This document shows positions 31,407 through 39,524 of a stretch of 64,000 nucleotides of DNA, in pieces. Numbering within the stretch: the stretch's first letter is position 1; each line of letters begins with the position of its first letter. The notes below the pieces were generated by a model. It had not been told where the DNA came from. It saw only the letters and a program-made list of their open reading frames with translations, and made no database searches. The stretch covers positions 1,240,001 through 1,304,000 of the forward strand of contig JACKDW010000001.1 of assembly GCA_020633295.1 (NCBI GenBank). Reading direction: 5' to 3'. This DNA comes from Myxococcales bacterium (lineage in GTDB: Bacteria; Myxococcota_A; Polyangia; Nannocystales; Nannocystaceae). Both the position numbers and the translations under genes were made by a program.

Positions 31407-31412
31407 TACGGT
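31407..31412 (+). promoter_or_regulatory. -10-like hexamer before the helicase gene
   Basis: TACGGT followed by exactly 6 bases and the ATG at 31419; no ribosome site. Confidence 0.45.
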
Positions 31413-31418
31413 GGGGCC

Positions 31419-33872
31419 ATGCGCCGGGCCCCCGCAGGCGCGGCCGGCGGACCCGCCCGCCGGCGCGGCGAAGACGAGGTTGTCGCCGGTGAGCCGCTCG
31501 CGTCATCGCTGCTGGCGCACCTCGGGCCGACGAACACGGGCAAGACGCACCGCGCGATCACGCGCATGCTCGAGCACCCCACGGGGATGATCGGGCTGCC
31601 GCTGCGGCTGCTCGCGCGCGAGGTCTACGACCGGGTCACGGCGCAGGTCGGCGAGGCGCTCGTCGCCCTCGTCACGGGCGAGGAGAAGCGCGTCCCGGCG
31701 CGCCCGCGCTACTGGGTGTGCACCGTCGAGTCGATGCCGACGGACCGCGTGGTCGACTTCCTCGCGGTCGACGAGATCCAGCTCGCGGCCCACCGCCAGC
31801 GCGGCCACACCTTCACCGAGCGCCTGCTGCACGCGCGCGGCCGCGTCGAGACCTGGTTCCTCGGCGCCGACACGATGCGCCCGCTGATCGAGCAGCTCAC
31901 GCCGACCGCGACGCTCGAGCGCCACCCGCGGCTGTCGCGGCTGCGCTACGCGGGCGCGAGCTCGCTCAGCGGGCTGCCCCCGCGCTCGGCCGTGATCGCG
32001 TTCTCGCTCCCCGAGGTGTACGAGCTGGCGGAGCGCGTGCGCTCGCGCCACGGCGGCGCTGCGGTCGTCCTCGGCGCCCTGTCTCCCAGGACACGTAACG
32101 CCCAGGTCGCGATGTACCAGTCCGGCGAGGTGCAGTACATGGTCGCGACCGACGCGATCGGCATGGGCCTCAACATGGACATCGATCGCGTGGCGCTCGC
32201 GTCGCTGCACAAGTATGACGGTCGCGAGCGGCGCCCGCTCGAGCTGGCCGAGCTCGCGCAGGTCGTCGGGCGCGCGGGTCGCTACACCCGCGACGGGAGC
32301 TTCGGCACGCTGACCGAGGTCGGCGGGCTGCCGCCGCGCGTCGTCACGGCGCTCGAGCGGCACCGCTTCGCGCCCGAGCGCCGGCTCGTGTGGCGCAACC
32401 ACGCGCTCGACTTCTCCTCCGTCGACGCGCTCATCGCCAGCCTCAGCGCCCGACCGCGCGACCGCTCGCTGCGCCGAGTCGAGCACGCGGACGACTTCGA
32501 GGCGCTCGTGCAGCTGGCCAAGCGACCCGAGGTCCGCGCGCGCGCGCGCGGACCCGAACGCGTCGCGCTGCTGTGGGACGTGTGCCGGATCCCCGACTTC
32601 CGCAAGCTGCTCGAGGGCAGCCACGTCGGGCTGCTCGCCGCGATCTACGAGCAGCTCTCGGGGCCGCGGCGCGCCCTCGAGACCGACTGGATCGCCGAGC
32701 GGATCGCCCGGCTCGACACGATCGAGGGCGACCTCGACGCGCTGATGAATCGCATCGCGTTCACGCGCACGTGGACGTACGTCTCCAACCACGCGCGCTG
32801 GCTCGCGGACGCGCGGCACTGGCAGGAGCTCACGCGCGCGCTCGAGGATCGCCTGAGCGACGCGCTGCACGAGCGCCTGACGCAGCGCTTCGTCGAGCCC
32901 GGCGCGGGCGCGCGTAGGGGACGACGCGCGCGCCCGCGCTCGCGCGCGCCGCAGACCGACGACACGCACGCGCGCGCGCTCGAGGACGGGCCCGACGACG
33001 GCCCGTTCGCGGCCCTGCGCGCGCTCGGGAGCCTGCTGCCCGACGCGACCGGCGACGGCGACACGACCGACGGCCACGCGCTCCGCGAGCACGAGCTGCA
33101 CGCGCTCGTCGACGCGGGCCACGAGGCGTTCACGCTCGACGCGGCGGGGCTCGTGCGCCGCCGCGACGACGATCGCCCGCTCGCCTGGCTCACCGCCGGC
33201 GCCCACCTGCTGCGCCCGGAGCTGCGCGTGCGCGACGAGCTCGCCAGCGCGGGGGGCCGCGCCCGCCTGCACCGGCGCCTGCACGCCTGGACCATCGACG
33301 CGATCGGCGAGCTGCTCGAGCCGCTGCGACGTCCCGCGCCCGACGACGCCAGCCCCGCGCTGCGCGGGCTGCTGTACCAGCTCGAGCAGGGGCTGGGCTG
33401 CGTCGGCCGAGCGTCCGCCCGGGCCCAGCTCGAGCACCTCACCCCGCGCGATCACGACGAGCTGCGCGCCCGCGGCGTGCAGCTCGGCCTGGGCTGGGTC
33501 TACCTCCCACGCCTGCTGCGTCCGACCTGGGTGCGGCGGCGCTTCGCGCTCGCGCTCGCCCACGCCGGGCTGACCTCACCGAGTCGGCCGCGGCTGACCC
33601 CGCCTGGACCCGGCGCCGTGTCGCTGGTGCTCCCGGCCGGCGCCGACGGCCGCGTGTACGAGCGGGCCGGCTTCCCGGTCGTCGGTCCGCGCGCGATTCG
33701 AGTCGATCAACTCGAGCGCGCGCGCGCGGCCCTGGAGACGCGCGCGCAGGAGCCCGACGCGCTGCGGCGCGCGATCTCGGGCTGGCTCGGCACGCCCGGC
33801 GCCGAGCTCGACCCGATCCTCGCCGCGCTCACGGCGAACGGGCGTCGGCGTCGACGTCGGCGGCGCGCGTGA
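31419..33872 (+). CDS. Suv3-type SF2 RNA helicase
   Basis: An 817-residue DExH-box helicase related to the mitochondrial degradosome helicase SUV3/SUPV3L1. Walker A is HLGPTNTGKTHRAI (residues about 29-42), motif II is AVDEIQLAAH (DEIQ rather than DEAD), ATDAIGMGLNMDIDRV is motif V and LAQVVGRAGRYTRDG is motif VI. The C-terminal 350 residues include helical sequence, an Arg-rich patch (RRGRRARPRSRA) and a final run of arginines (NGRRRRRRRRA). SUV3 unwinds 3'-overhang RNA for an exoribonuclease; bacterial homologues are known mainly from alphaproteobacteria. RNase R at 22.2 kb is a possible partner. The ATG is supported by the hexamer at 31407. Confidence 0.85.
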   Translation: MRRAPAGAAGGPARRRGEDEVVAGEPLASSLLAHLGPTNTGKTHRAITRMLEHPTGMIGLPLRLLAREVYDRVTAQVGEALVALVTGEEKRVPARPRYWVCTVESMPTDRVVDFLAVDEIQLAAHRQRGHTFTERLLHARGRVETWFLGADTMRPLIEQLTPTATLERHPRLSRLRYAGASSLSGLPPRSAVIAFSLPEVYELAERVRSRHGGAAVVLGALSPRTRNAQVAMYQSGEVQYMVATDAIGMGLNMDIDRVALASLHKYDGRERRPLELAELAQVVGRAGRYTRDGSFGTLTEVGGLPPRVVTALERHRFAPERRLVWRNHALDFSSVDALIASLSARPRDRSLRRVEHADDFEALVQLAKRPEVRARARGPERVALLWDVCRIPDFRKLLEGSHVGLLAAIYEQLSGPRRALETDWIAERIARLDTIEGDLDALMNRIAFTRTWTYVSNHARWLADARHWQELTRALEDRLSDALHERLTQRFVEPGAGARRGRRARPRSRAPQTDDTHARALEDGPDDGPFAALRALGSLLPDATGDGDTTDGHALREHELHALVDAGHEAFTLDAAGLVRRRDDDRPLAWLTAGAHLLRPELRVRDELASAGGRARLHRRLHAWTIDAIGELLEPLRRPAPDDASPALRGLLYQLEQGLGCVGRASARAQLEHLTPRDHDELRARGVQLGLGWVYLPRLLRPTWVRRRFALALAHAGLTSPSRPRLTPPGPGAVSLVLPAGADGRVYERAGFPVVGPRAIRVDQLERARAALETRAQEPDALRRAISGWLGTPGAELDPILAALTANGRRRRRRRRA

Positions 33873-33925
33873 CCCGGGCGCGCCTGGCCAACGACCGCGA
33901 TGACTTCAACCACCTGCTCGATCGC

Positions 33926-34207
33926 TCACGCGTGGGCGAAGCCCGGGAACACGGACGCCGTCGGCGTCCGCGGCAGCACCGTCGGAGCCCGCGGCGTCTG
34001 CAACACGGCGAGATGTTCACGCAGCGTGTCGACATCGGGGCGCAGGAGCGTGGCGACCAGCGTGTAGCCGTACACCTCGAGCTCGTCGTCGGGCTCCGCG
34101 TGGCACAGCCGCCCGTTGAGCGTCAACCAGATCGAGCGATAGCCGTGGAACTGCGCCAGTCCCTCGGCCAGATCCTCAAGCTCGCGCTCCATGTTCACGC
34201 CGATCAT
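33926..34207 (-). CDS. Small protein of unknown function
   Basis: A 93-residue protein in one frame with an ATG at 34207 (a second ATG at 34192 is possible). It starts MIGVNMERELEDLAEGLAQF and contains a beta-rich middle (SIWLTLNGRLCHAEPDDELEVYGYTLVATLL), ending in a Pro/Thr-rich tail. No ribosome site or family is recognised. It is 70 bases downstream of the BtuF-like gene on the same strand and could share its message. The overlapping plus-strand frame was judged a shadow. Confidence 0.5.
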   Translation of the reverse strand: MIGVNMERELEDLAEGLAQFHGYRSIWLTLNGRLCHAEPDDELEVYGYTLVATLLRPDVDTLREHLAVLQTPRAPTVLPRTPTASVFPGFAHA

Positions 34208-34277
34208 GTCGGCACGGTGGCACGCGGCCGATCGCCCGCCAAAAAACCGGACGATTTTGCTCGGCGGCGCGCCGACG

Positions 34278-35405
34278 TCATCGACGATCAGCGAGCGCCG
34301 CGATCGCGTCGGCCATGATCCGGGCGGCTTCGAGCATGCGCGGCCCGGGTCGCCCCGAGAACCGCTCGTCCAGGCGATACACACGCCCCTGCCGGGCCGC
34401 GTGCAGGGTCTCGAGCCCCGCGCGCGTGATCAAATTGTTCGGATCGAGCTTGTCCTCGGCCACGCCGCACCACGACACGAAGCAGACGTCGGGCCGCGCC
34501 GCGACGAGCTCCGCCGGCGTGACCTGGACGCTCGAGCCCTCGCGCCCGCGAAACACGTTGACACCCCCCGCGAGCTCGATGAGCTCATTGCTGTAGCAGT
34601 CGGCGCCGGGCGAGAACATCGGGCGTGGCCACCACTCGAGGTACACGCGGGCCGCCGCCGCGGGCCGCCGCTGCGCGAGCGCCTCGCGTTCGCGCGAAAA
34701 CGCGGCCCGAGCCGCGTCCGCCGCCCCGCGCACGCCCAGGCGCACGCCCAGCTCGGCGAGGTTCGCCAGCACATCATCCACGCTGCGGGGCGCGAGCACG
34801 ACCTGGGGCACACCGCGGCGGCGCAGACCGGTGACGACGCGCTCCATCCCGGGGACGCTCAGGGAGGAAACCGCCAGGTCCGGGGCCAATTCTCGGACGC
34901 GATCGAGGTTGGGGCCGAGGTCGGGCCCCAGACGCTCACGCGACCGGATCTCATCCGGCCAATCCGAGGAGTCCTCGCAGGCGATGACCCGATCAAAGCA
35001 GCCCAGGCTCGCTACCAGCTCGGCGTTGGACGGGCACAGCGTGACCAGCCGCCTGGGCGCCGCGTCGTCGGCCGGCGTCGACAGGGCCGACACCTCGAAC
35101 GCCCCCCGGGCCGTCCATTCGCCACGCTCGTCCCGCAGGTGCAGCGTCCGGGCGCCGCGGGCCGCGAGCCAGGCCATGGCGGCGAAGCGCACGTCCTCCC
35201 CGTCGCGATCGAGCACCGCGCGATCGACCACCTGCTCGCCCAGCGAGAACCACGCGCTCGGCGCGGATCTACCTGCGGTTTCGCCCCCGTGCTGGTGAAG
35301 ATCGAAGACCTCGGCGCGCGGTCGACCGGCCCAGGACTCCGGGAGCTGCGCCCTTCGCACCGCGCGAAAGTTGCTCGTCTCCCACTGGTGCTCGGGCTTC
35401 CGCAT
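34278..35405 (-). CDS. BtuF-like helical-backbone metal receptor protein without signal peptide
   Basis: A 375-residue protein. Residues 130-375 match the periplasmic binding protein fold used for cobalamin/Fe-siderophore uptake (Peripla_BP_2): RLVTLCPSNAELVASLGCFDRVIACED, APDLAVSSL, LAPRSVDDVLANLAELG, FVSWCGVAEDKLDPN. The first 120 residues (RAEVFDLHQHGG, VDRAVLDRDGEDVRFAAMAW) are a separate unknown domain, and there is no signal peptide, so it may be cytoplasmic. No ABC permease or ATPase gene is adjacent. The ATG at 35405 is supported by TATCCT 7 bases upstream on the minus strand; longer starts are possible. Confidence 0.7.
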   Translation of the reverse strand: MRKPEHQWETSNFRAVRRAQLPESWAGRPRAEVFDLHQHGGETAGRSAPSAWFSLGEQVVDRAVLDRDGEDVRFAAMAWLAARGARTLHLRDERGEWTARGAFEVSALSTPADDAAPRRLVTLCPSNAELVASLGCFDRVIACEDSSDWPDEIRSRERLGPDLGPNLDRVRELAPDLAVSSLSVPGMERVVTGLRRRGVPQVVLAPRSVDDVLANLAELGVRLGVRGAADAARAAFSREREALAQRRPAAAARVYLEWWPRPMFSPGADCYSNELIELAGGVNVFRGREGSSVQVTPAELVAARPDVCFVSWCGVAEDKLDPNNLITRAGLETLHAARQGRVYRLDERFSGRPGPRMLEAARIMADAIAALADRR

Positions 35406-35412
35406 GGTCGTC

Positions 35413-35418
35413 AGGATA
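35413..35418 (-). promoter_or_regulatory. -10-like hexamer for the BtuF-like gene
   Basis: Minus-strand TATCCT followed by 7 bases and the ATG at 35405; consistent with a leaderless message. Confidence 0.4.
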
Positions 35419-35599
35419 CTGGAGTGGACCACCACGCACATTGTGCGGCCACCGCGCACACGCAACGCAAGTCCATCGCCGAAACCGGCATCCTGATCCG
35501 CTTGCGGCAAATCGCGCGGCGCTTTTCCGCGACTGGCATGCCCGTTTCGGTTACGATGCGCGCGAAGCCACGCAGCGGCGCGGTCGCTGCCCGGGAGAA

Positions 35600-36445
35600 A
35601 TGAAGTTCATGGACATCTCGATCAAGGAAGCTGCTGACCTCCTCGAAAAAAGCCAACGGACCGTTCGCCACATGGCCCAGACAGGTCGAATTCCGGCCCG
35701 CCGGATCGGCTCGCGTTGGCTCATCAAACAGGCCGACGCGGAGGCAATCAAGGTGGGCAAGCCGCCGCCCTCGACGCTCGAGTCCGACCCCGAGCCGCCG
35801 AGCGAATCCGCCGATCCGAATCCGGCGGTCGCGGCGGAGGCCCCCCAGCCGCGGCCGCAGCCGCGCCCCGTGGCCGCGCCGCGGGCGAGCTTCACGGTCT
35901 CCTTCGACTCCTCGCTGCACCACTCACGGCGCAAGCCCAACCACACCGCCGAGACCGTGCGCGACCTCGACAGTTTTACAATCACGGCTGGGATCCTCGC
36001 GGAGGTCGCGTTCCTGCGCCACCAGGGGCCGTGCGACGTGCTGCTCATCGGCGAGATCGAGCGAGCCCTGCGCGGCATCCTCGAGGTCCTCGCAGACGGC
36101 CTTCAGCAGAGCCACCCCGGCGCCAAGATCGAGCGCTTCCGCCTGGCGCAGACGCGTGCCTGCGGCGCGCTCACGGGCCTCCTCCACTACAACATGGTCT
36201 ACGCCGAGCCGGACCTCGACCCGATCTCGGATCGCATCGAGAAGGACCTCCTGCCCGCCCTGCGCGAGCTCATCGACGCCATCGAGAAGCGCGCGCGCTG
36301 GCGTGGTCGCGCGATCACGGCCGCCGAGCAGGCCATCAATCGCATGTTCTCGCAGGTGCGCACCATGGCCGGTGACGGCCGCCTTGGCGACGGACTCTCG
36401 ACGATTCACAAGAGCCTCAACCGCGCGCTCGAGGCGGCGCTCTAA
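35600..36445 (+). CDS. Helix-turn-helix (excisionase/MerR-type) DNA-binding protein
   Basis: A 281-residue protein. Residues 4-52 (ISIKEAADLLEKSQRTVRHM, then IPARRIGSRWLIKQADAEA) form the winged-helix excisionase-type domain (HTH_17), which binds DNA. A Pro/Glu-rich linker follows (about 55-95), then an all-helical domain of about 180 residues (VLLIGEIERALRGILEVLADG, LLPALRELIDAIEKRARW) that I do not recognise. ATG at 35600 has GGGAGAA immediately before it; the ATG at 35609 gives better spacing and is an equal choice. It ends at a strong bidirectional terminator. Likely a transcription regulator; target unknown. The gap to the divergent BtuF-like gene is 194 bases. Confidence 0.75.
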   Translation: MKFMDISIKEAADLLEKSQRTVRHMAQTGRIPARRIGSRWLIKQADAEAIKVGKPPPSTLESDPEPPSESADPNPAVAAEAPQPRPQPRPVAAPRASFTVSFDSSLHHSRRKPNHTAETVRDLDSFTITAGILAEVAFLRHQGPCDVLLIGEIERALRGILEVLADGLQQSHPGAKIERFRLAQTRACGALTGLLHYNMVYAEPDLDPISDRIEKDLLPALRELIDAIEKRARWRGRAITAAEQAINRMFSQVRTMAGDGRLGDGLSTIHKSLNRALEAAL

Positions 36446-36488
36446 GCACGCCCCCTCGACGTAGACGCAGATTGAATCACCACAATTA

Positions 36489-36521
36489 CAAAACGGCGCG
36501 ACCTCGGGTCGCGCCGTTTTG
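36489..36521. terminator. Strong bidirectional intrinsic terminator
   Basis: Perfect 15-bp stem CAAAACGGCGCGACC/GGTCGCGCCGTTTTG with a TCG loop. The AAAA/TTTT ends provide a U-tract in both directions. It lies between convergent genes. Confidence 0.85.
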
Positions 36522-36545
36522 CGTTGGGAGTCTCGGCATCGATGG

Positions 36546-38606
36546 TTACGTGATGCGCTCTCCGGGCCGCGCGCGCGGATCGAGCTCGACCACCGTCACC
36601 GCGTCATCGCTGGCCCCCGCCGCCAGGATCATCCCCTCGCTGACCCCGAACTTCATGGTCCGCGGCTTGAGGTTGGCGAACACGGCCACGCGCTTGCCAA
36701 CGAGGGCCGCGGGATCCGGGTAGCTCTTGGCGATCCCGCTGAAGATGGTTCGTTTGCCCAGCGGCCCGAGGTCGACCGTCAGCTGCAGCAGCTTGCGAGC
36801 CCCTTTCACGCCCGTGCACTCGAGCACGCTGCCCACGCGCAGATCGACCGGGCCGAAGGCCTCGATCCCAACCTCGTCCGACAGCGCCTCGACCTCGTAG
36901 TCGTGGCTGGTCGCGGCCGGGTCCTCGGCCGACTCGGCCGCCGCCTGCTGCCGACCGGCCTCGATGATCGCGTCGAGCGTCTTCGTCTGCACCCGCTCGG
37001 CCAGGGTCTCGTAGGCGCCGAGCACCGTCTCGGGCGGGATCGGATCGGCCGCGTTGGCGAAGGTCATCGGCGCCTCGAGCTTGAGCATGCGCTCCATCTT
37101 CTCGGCCCAGCTGGGGATGACGGGCTTGAGGATCGCCGCGATCAGCTTGCTGGCGTAGACCGCCGCCGCGTTGACCGCACGGGCCCGCTCCGGGTCCGAC
37201 TTGGTCAGCTTCCAGGGCGCCGCCTCGGTCATGTAGACGTTGAGGTCGTCGGCGATCTCCATGGCCACGCGCAGCGCCTTGCCCGACTCGAACTCGGCGT
37301 ACAGCGCCGGCGCCTCGGCGAAGCGCTCGCGGGCCCGCTCGAGCAGCGGCGCGGCGTCCTCGGCCGGCGCGCCCAGGCGACCGCCGAGCCGCCCGACGAT
37401 GAACTTGATCGAGCGGCTCGCGAGGTTCGCAAGCTTGTTGACCAGGTCGGCGTTCACCCGGTTGGCGAAGTCCTCCATGTTGAGGTCGAGGTCATTCTGG
37501 TCGGCGCCGAGCTTGGCCGCGAGGTAGTAGCGCAGGTAGTCCGGGCTCAGGTGGTCGAGGTAGGTGCGGGCCAGGATGAAGGTCCCGCGCGACTTCGACA
37601 TCTTGGTGCCGTTGACCATCAGCCAGCCGTGCACCTGCACGCGCGACGGCGGCGTGTAGCCGGCGCCGTGCAGCATGGCCGGCCAGAACACGCAGTGGAA
37701 GTACTGGATGTCCTTGCCGATCACGTGGACGATCTCGGTGTCGCCGCCCTCGTTCTTCCAGTAGCTGTCGAAGTCGCGGCCGTTGTCCCGACACCACTTC
37801 TCGGTCGCGCCGATGTAGCCGATCGGCGCGTCGAACCACACGTAGAAGTACTTCCCCGGGTGGCCCGGGATCTCCCAGCCGAAGTAGGGCTTGTCGCGCG
37901 AGATGTCCCAGTCGCGCAGGCCCTTCTCGAGGAAGCTGGTGATGAAGTTGCGGACCTCCGGACGCAGATCCGAGCCGCCGCCCTCGGCCCGCGGCCTCGC
38001 CCACTCGCGCACGTAGTCGGCGTAGCTCTCGAGCTTGATGAACACGTGCGGCGAGTCGCGCAGCACGGGCTTGTCACCGCTGACGGCGCTGTACGGATCG
38101 AGCAGATCCGTCGGGCTGTAGGTCGCGCCGCAGACCTCACAATTGTCGCCGTACTGGTCCTCGGACTTGCAGTTCGGGCACGTGCCCTTGACGAAGCGAT
38201 CGGGCAGGAACATCTCGTCCTGCTCGCTGTACAGCTGCTCGACCGCGCGGACATCGGTGTGTCCGCGCTGCTTGAGCGCGCCGAAGATCGCCTCGCAGTG
38301 GGCCCGGTCCTCGGGTGAGTGCGTCGTGTAGTAGATGTCGAAGCCGAGGCCGAAGTCCCGGTAGTCGGCGAGGTGCTCGGCGTGCGAGCGCGCGACCAGC
38401 TCCTCGGGCGTGATGCCCTCCCGGCGCGCGCGCAGCATGATCGGCGTCCCGTGCGTGTCGGCGGCCCACATCCAGATCACGTCGTCCCCGAGCATCTTGC
38501 GCGCGCGCACGTAGACGTCGGTCTGGATGGCCTCGAGCACGTGCCCGAGGTGGGCAGGCCCGTTGGCGTAGGTCAAAGCGGCGGTGACGAGGACCTGCTT
38601 GGACAT
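36546..38606 (-). CDS. metG: Methionyl-tRNA synthetase
   Basis: A 686-residue class I synthetase. N-terminus MSKQVLVTAALTYANGPAHLGH contains the HIGH-like PAHLGH; four zinc-binding cysteines lie in CPNCKSEDQYGDNCEVCG; KMSKS is present as NGTKMSKSRGTF. The anticodon-binding helical domain is complete, and the last about 105 residues form an EMAP-II/tRNA-binding domain (FGPVDLRVGSVLECTGVKGA, IFSGIAKSY, VAVFANLKPRTMKFGVSEGM), as in E. coli MetG. The ATG at 38606 was chosen from homology; the open frame to 39332 overlaps another gene. A TACAAG hexamer lies 8 bases before the ATG on the minus strand. Confidence 0.96.
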   Translation of the reverse strand: MSKQVLVTAALTYANGPAHLGHVLEAIQTDVYVRARKMLGDDVIWMWAADTHGTPIMLRARREGITPEELVARSHAEHLADYRDFGLGFDIYYTTHSPEDRAHCEAIFGALKQRGHTDVRAVEQLYSEQDEMFLPDRFVKGTCPNCKSEDQYGDNCEVCGATYSPTDLLDPYSAVSGDKPVLRDSPHVFIKLESYADYVREWARPRAEGGGSDLRPEVRNFITSFLEKGLRDWDISRDKPYFGWEIPGHPGKYFYVWFDAPIGYIGATEKWCRDNGRDFDSYWKNEGGDTEIVHVIGKDIQYFHCVFWPAMLHGAGYTPPSRVQVHGWLMVNGTKMSKSRGTFILARTYLDHLSPDYLRYYLAAKLGADQNDLDLNMEDFANRVNADLVNKLANLASRSIKFIVGRLGGRLGAPAEDAAPLLERARERFAEAPALYAEFESGKALRVAMEIADDLNVYMTEAAPWKLTKSDPERARAVNAAAVYASKLIAAILKPVIPSWAEKMERMLKLEAPMTFANAADPIPPETVLGAYETLAERVQTKTLDAIIEAGRQQAAAESAEDPAATSHDYEVEALSDEVGIEAFGPVDLRVGSVLECTGVKGARKLLQLTVDLGPLGKRTIFSGIAKSYPDPAALVGKRVAVFANLKPRTMKFGVSEGMILAAGASDDAVTVVELDPRARPGERIT

Positions 38607-38734
38607 GATGCTGGCTTGTAGCACGGTTCCCCGCTGCCAGCCCGCGCTCGCCAGCGCCCCAGCAGTCGGGCGCGCGGCGCTCGAGCTCCGCGCGCCGCGA
38701 GCCGTCCGCGCCCGACATGCACCGCGGTGCGGCG

Positions 38735-39265
38735 CTACCCGCCTGGCTCGGGCTCGTCGGCGACGGGCCGAGAGCCGCTCGCGCTCGCGGCCGCCGCCTC
38801 GAGGTCGCGCAATTCTTCGAGCAAGCTCTGGGCCGTCTCGCAGCGCCGCTCGACCTGGTTGACGAGCTCGTGAATCTGGCTCGAGATCGCGTCGACGAGA
38901 TCGGGGAGCACATCGACCGCGGCGTGGCGCAGGGCCCTCGGCGCGGTCAACAGCGGGATGACCGAGCCAGGCGTCTGGTTGGCCATCGCGGCCTTGTCCT
39001 CCATGATCTTCACCGTCTTGATCACGAGGTGGTACTGCCCGCGCACCGCGAGGTAGCCGAGGTACGCGAGCTCGATGGTCCGCTTGCCGCCCGGGTCCGT
39101 CGTCGAGTTCTCGGCCAGCGGGCGCGGGTGCGTGTACTCCATCCCGATGTTGAGGCGCCCGAGCGCCTTGTCGATCTCGGAGATCAAGCGGTTGAGTCGA
39201 TCCGAGCCGTCGTTGAGGCGCTTCGCACCCTGACCGAGGGCGACCAGTCGCTCGGTGATGGCCAT
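38735..39265 (-). CDS. Unknown helical protein
   Basis: A 176-residue soluble protein. The ATG at 39265 is preceded by GAGGAGGAA at good spacing. It is largely helical (MAITERLVALGQGAKRLNDG, RLNRLISEIDKALGRLNIGM, DLVDAISSQIHELVNQVERR) with an Ala/Ser-rich C-terminus. HLVIKTVKIMEDKAAMANQ and LAYLGYLAVRGQYHL suggest a small folded core. No family recognised. It lies 128 bases upstream of metG on the same strand. Confidence 0.7.
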   Translation of the reverse strand: MAITERLVALGQGAKRLNDGSDRLNRLISEIDKALGRLNIGMEYTHPRPLAENSTTDPGGKRTIELAYLGYLAVRGQYHLVIKTVKIMEDKAAMANQTPGSVIPLLTAPRALRHAAVDVLPDLVDAISSQIHELVNQVERRCETAQSLLEELRDLEAAAASASGSRPVADEPEPGG

Positions 39266-39512
39266 GGTGAGTTCCTCCTCGCTCCTGTTCAGATCGTCGC
39301 CGTCGCGCGTCACGTGCGACTCGCCGCCCCACATGACGCTAGCGCTTGCCCGGCGTCAGGCGCAAGCGCCAGCGCGCGGTCCGGGGCGCGCGGTCGAGCC
39401 ACCACGCGCTCGCTGATCGAGATGACCCTTAGTGCTGGTTCTCGGCGGCCGCAGGGGAGCCCGCGGCGTCCAGATCCGCGCCGGCGCGGCGACGCGCGCC
39501 CGGGCGCGCTGC

Positions 39513-39518
39513 TATGCT
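39513..39518 (+). promoter_or_regulatory. -10-like hexamer before the frameshifted lipoprotein gene
   Basis: TATGCT followed by exactly 6 bases and the GTG at 39525. Confidence 0.45.
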
Positions 39519-39524
39519 GCCCGG

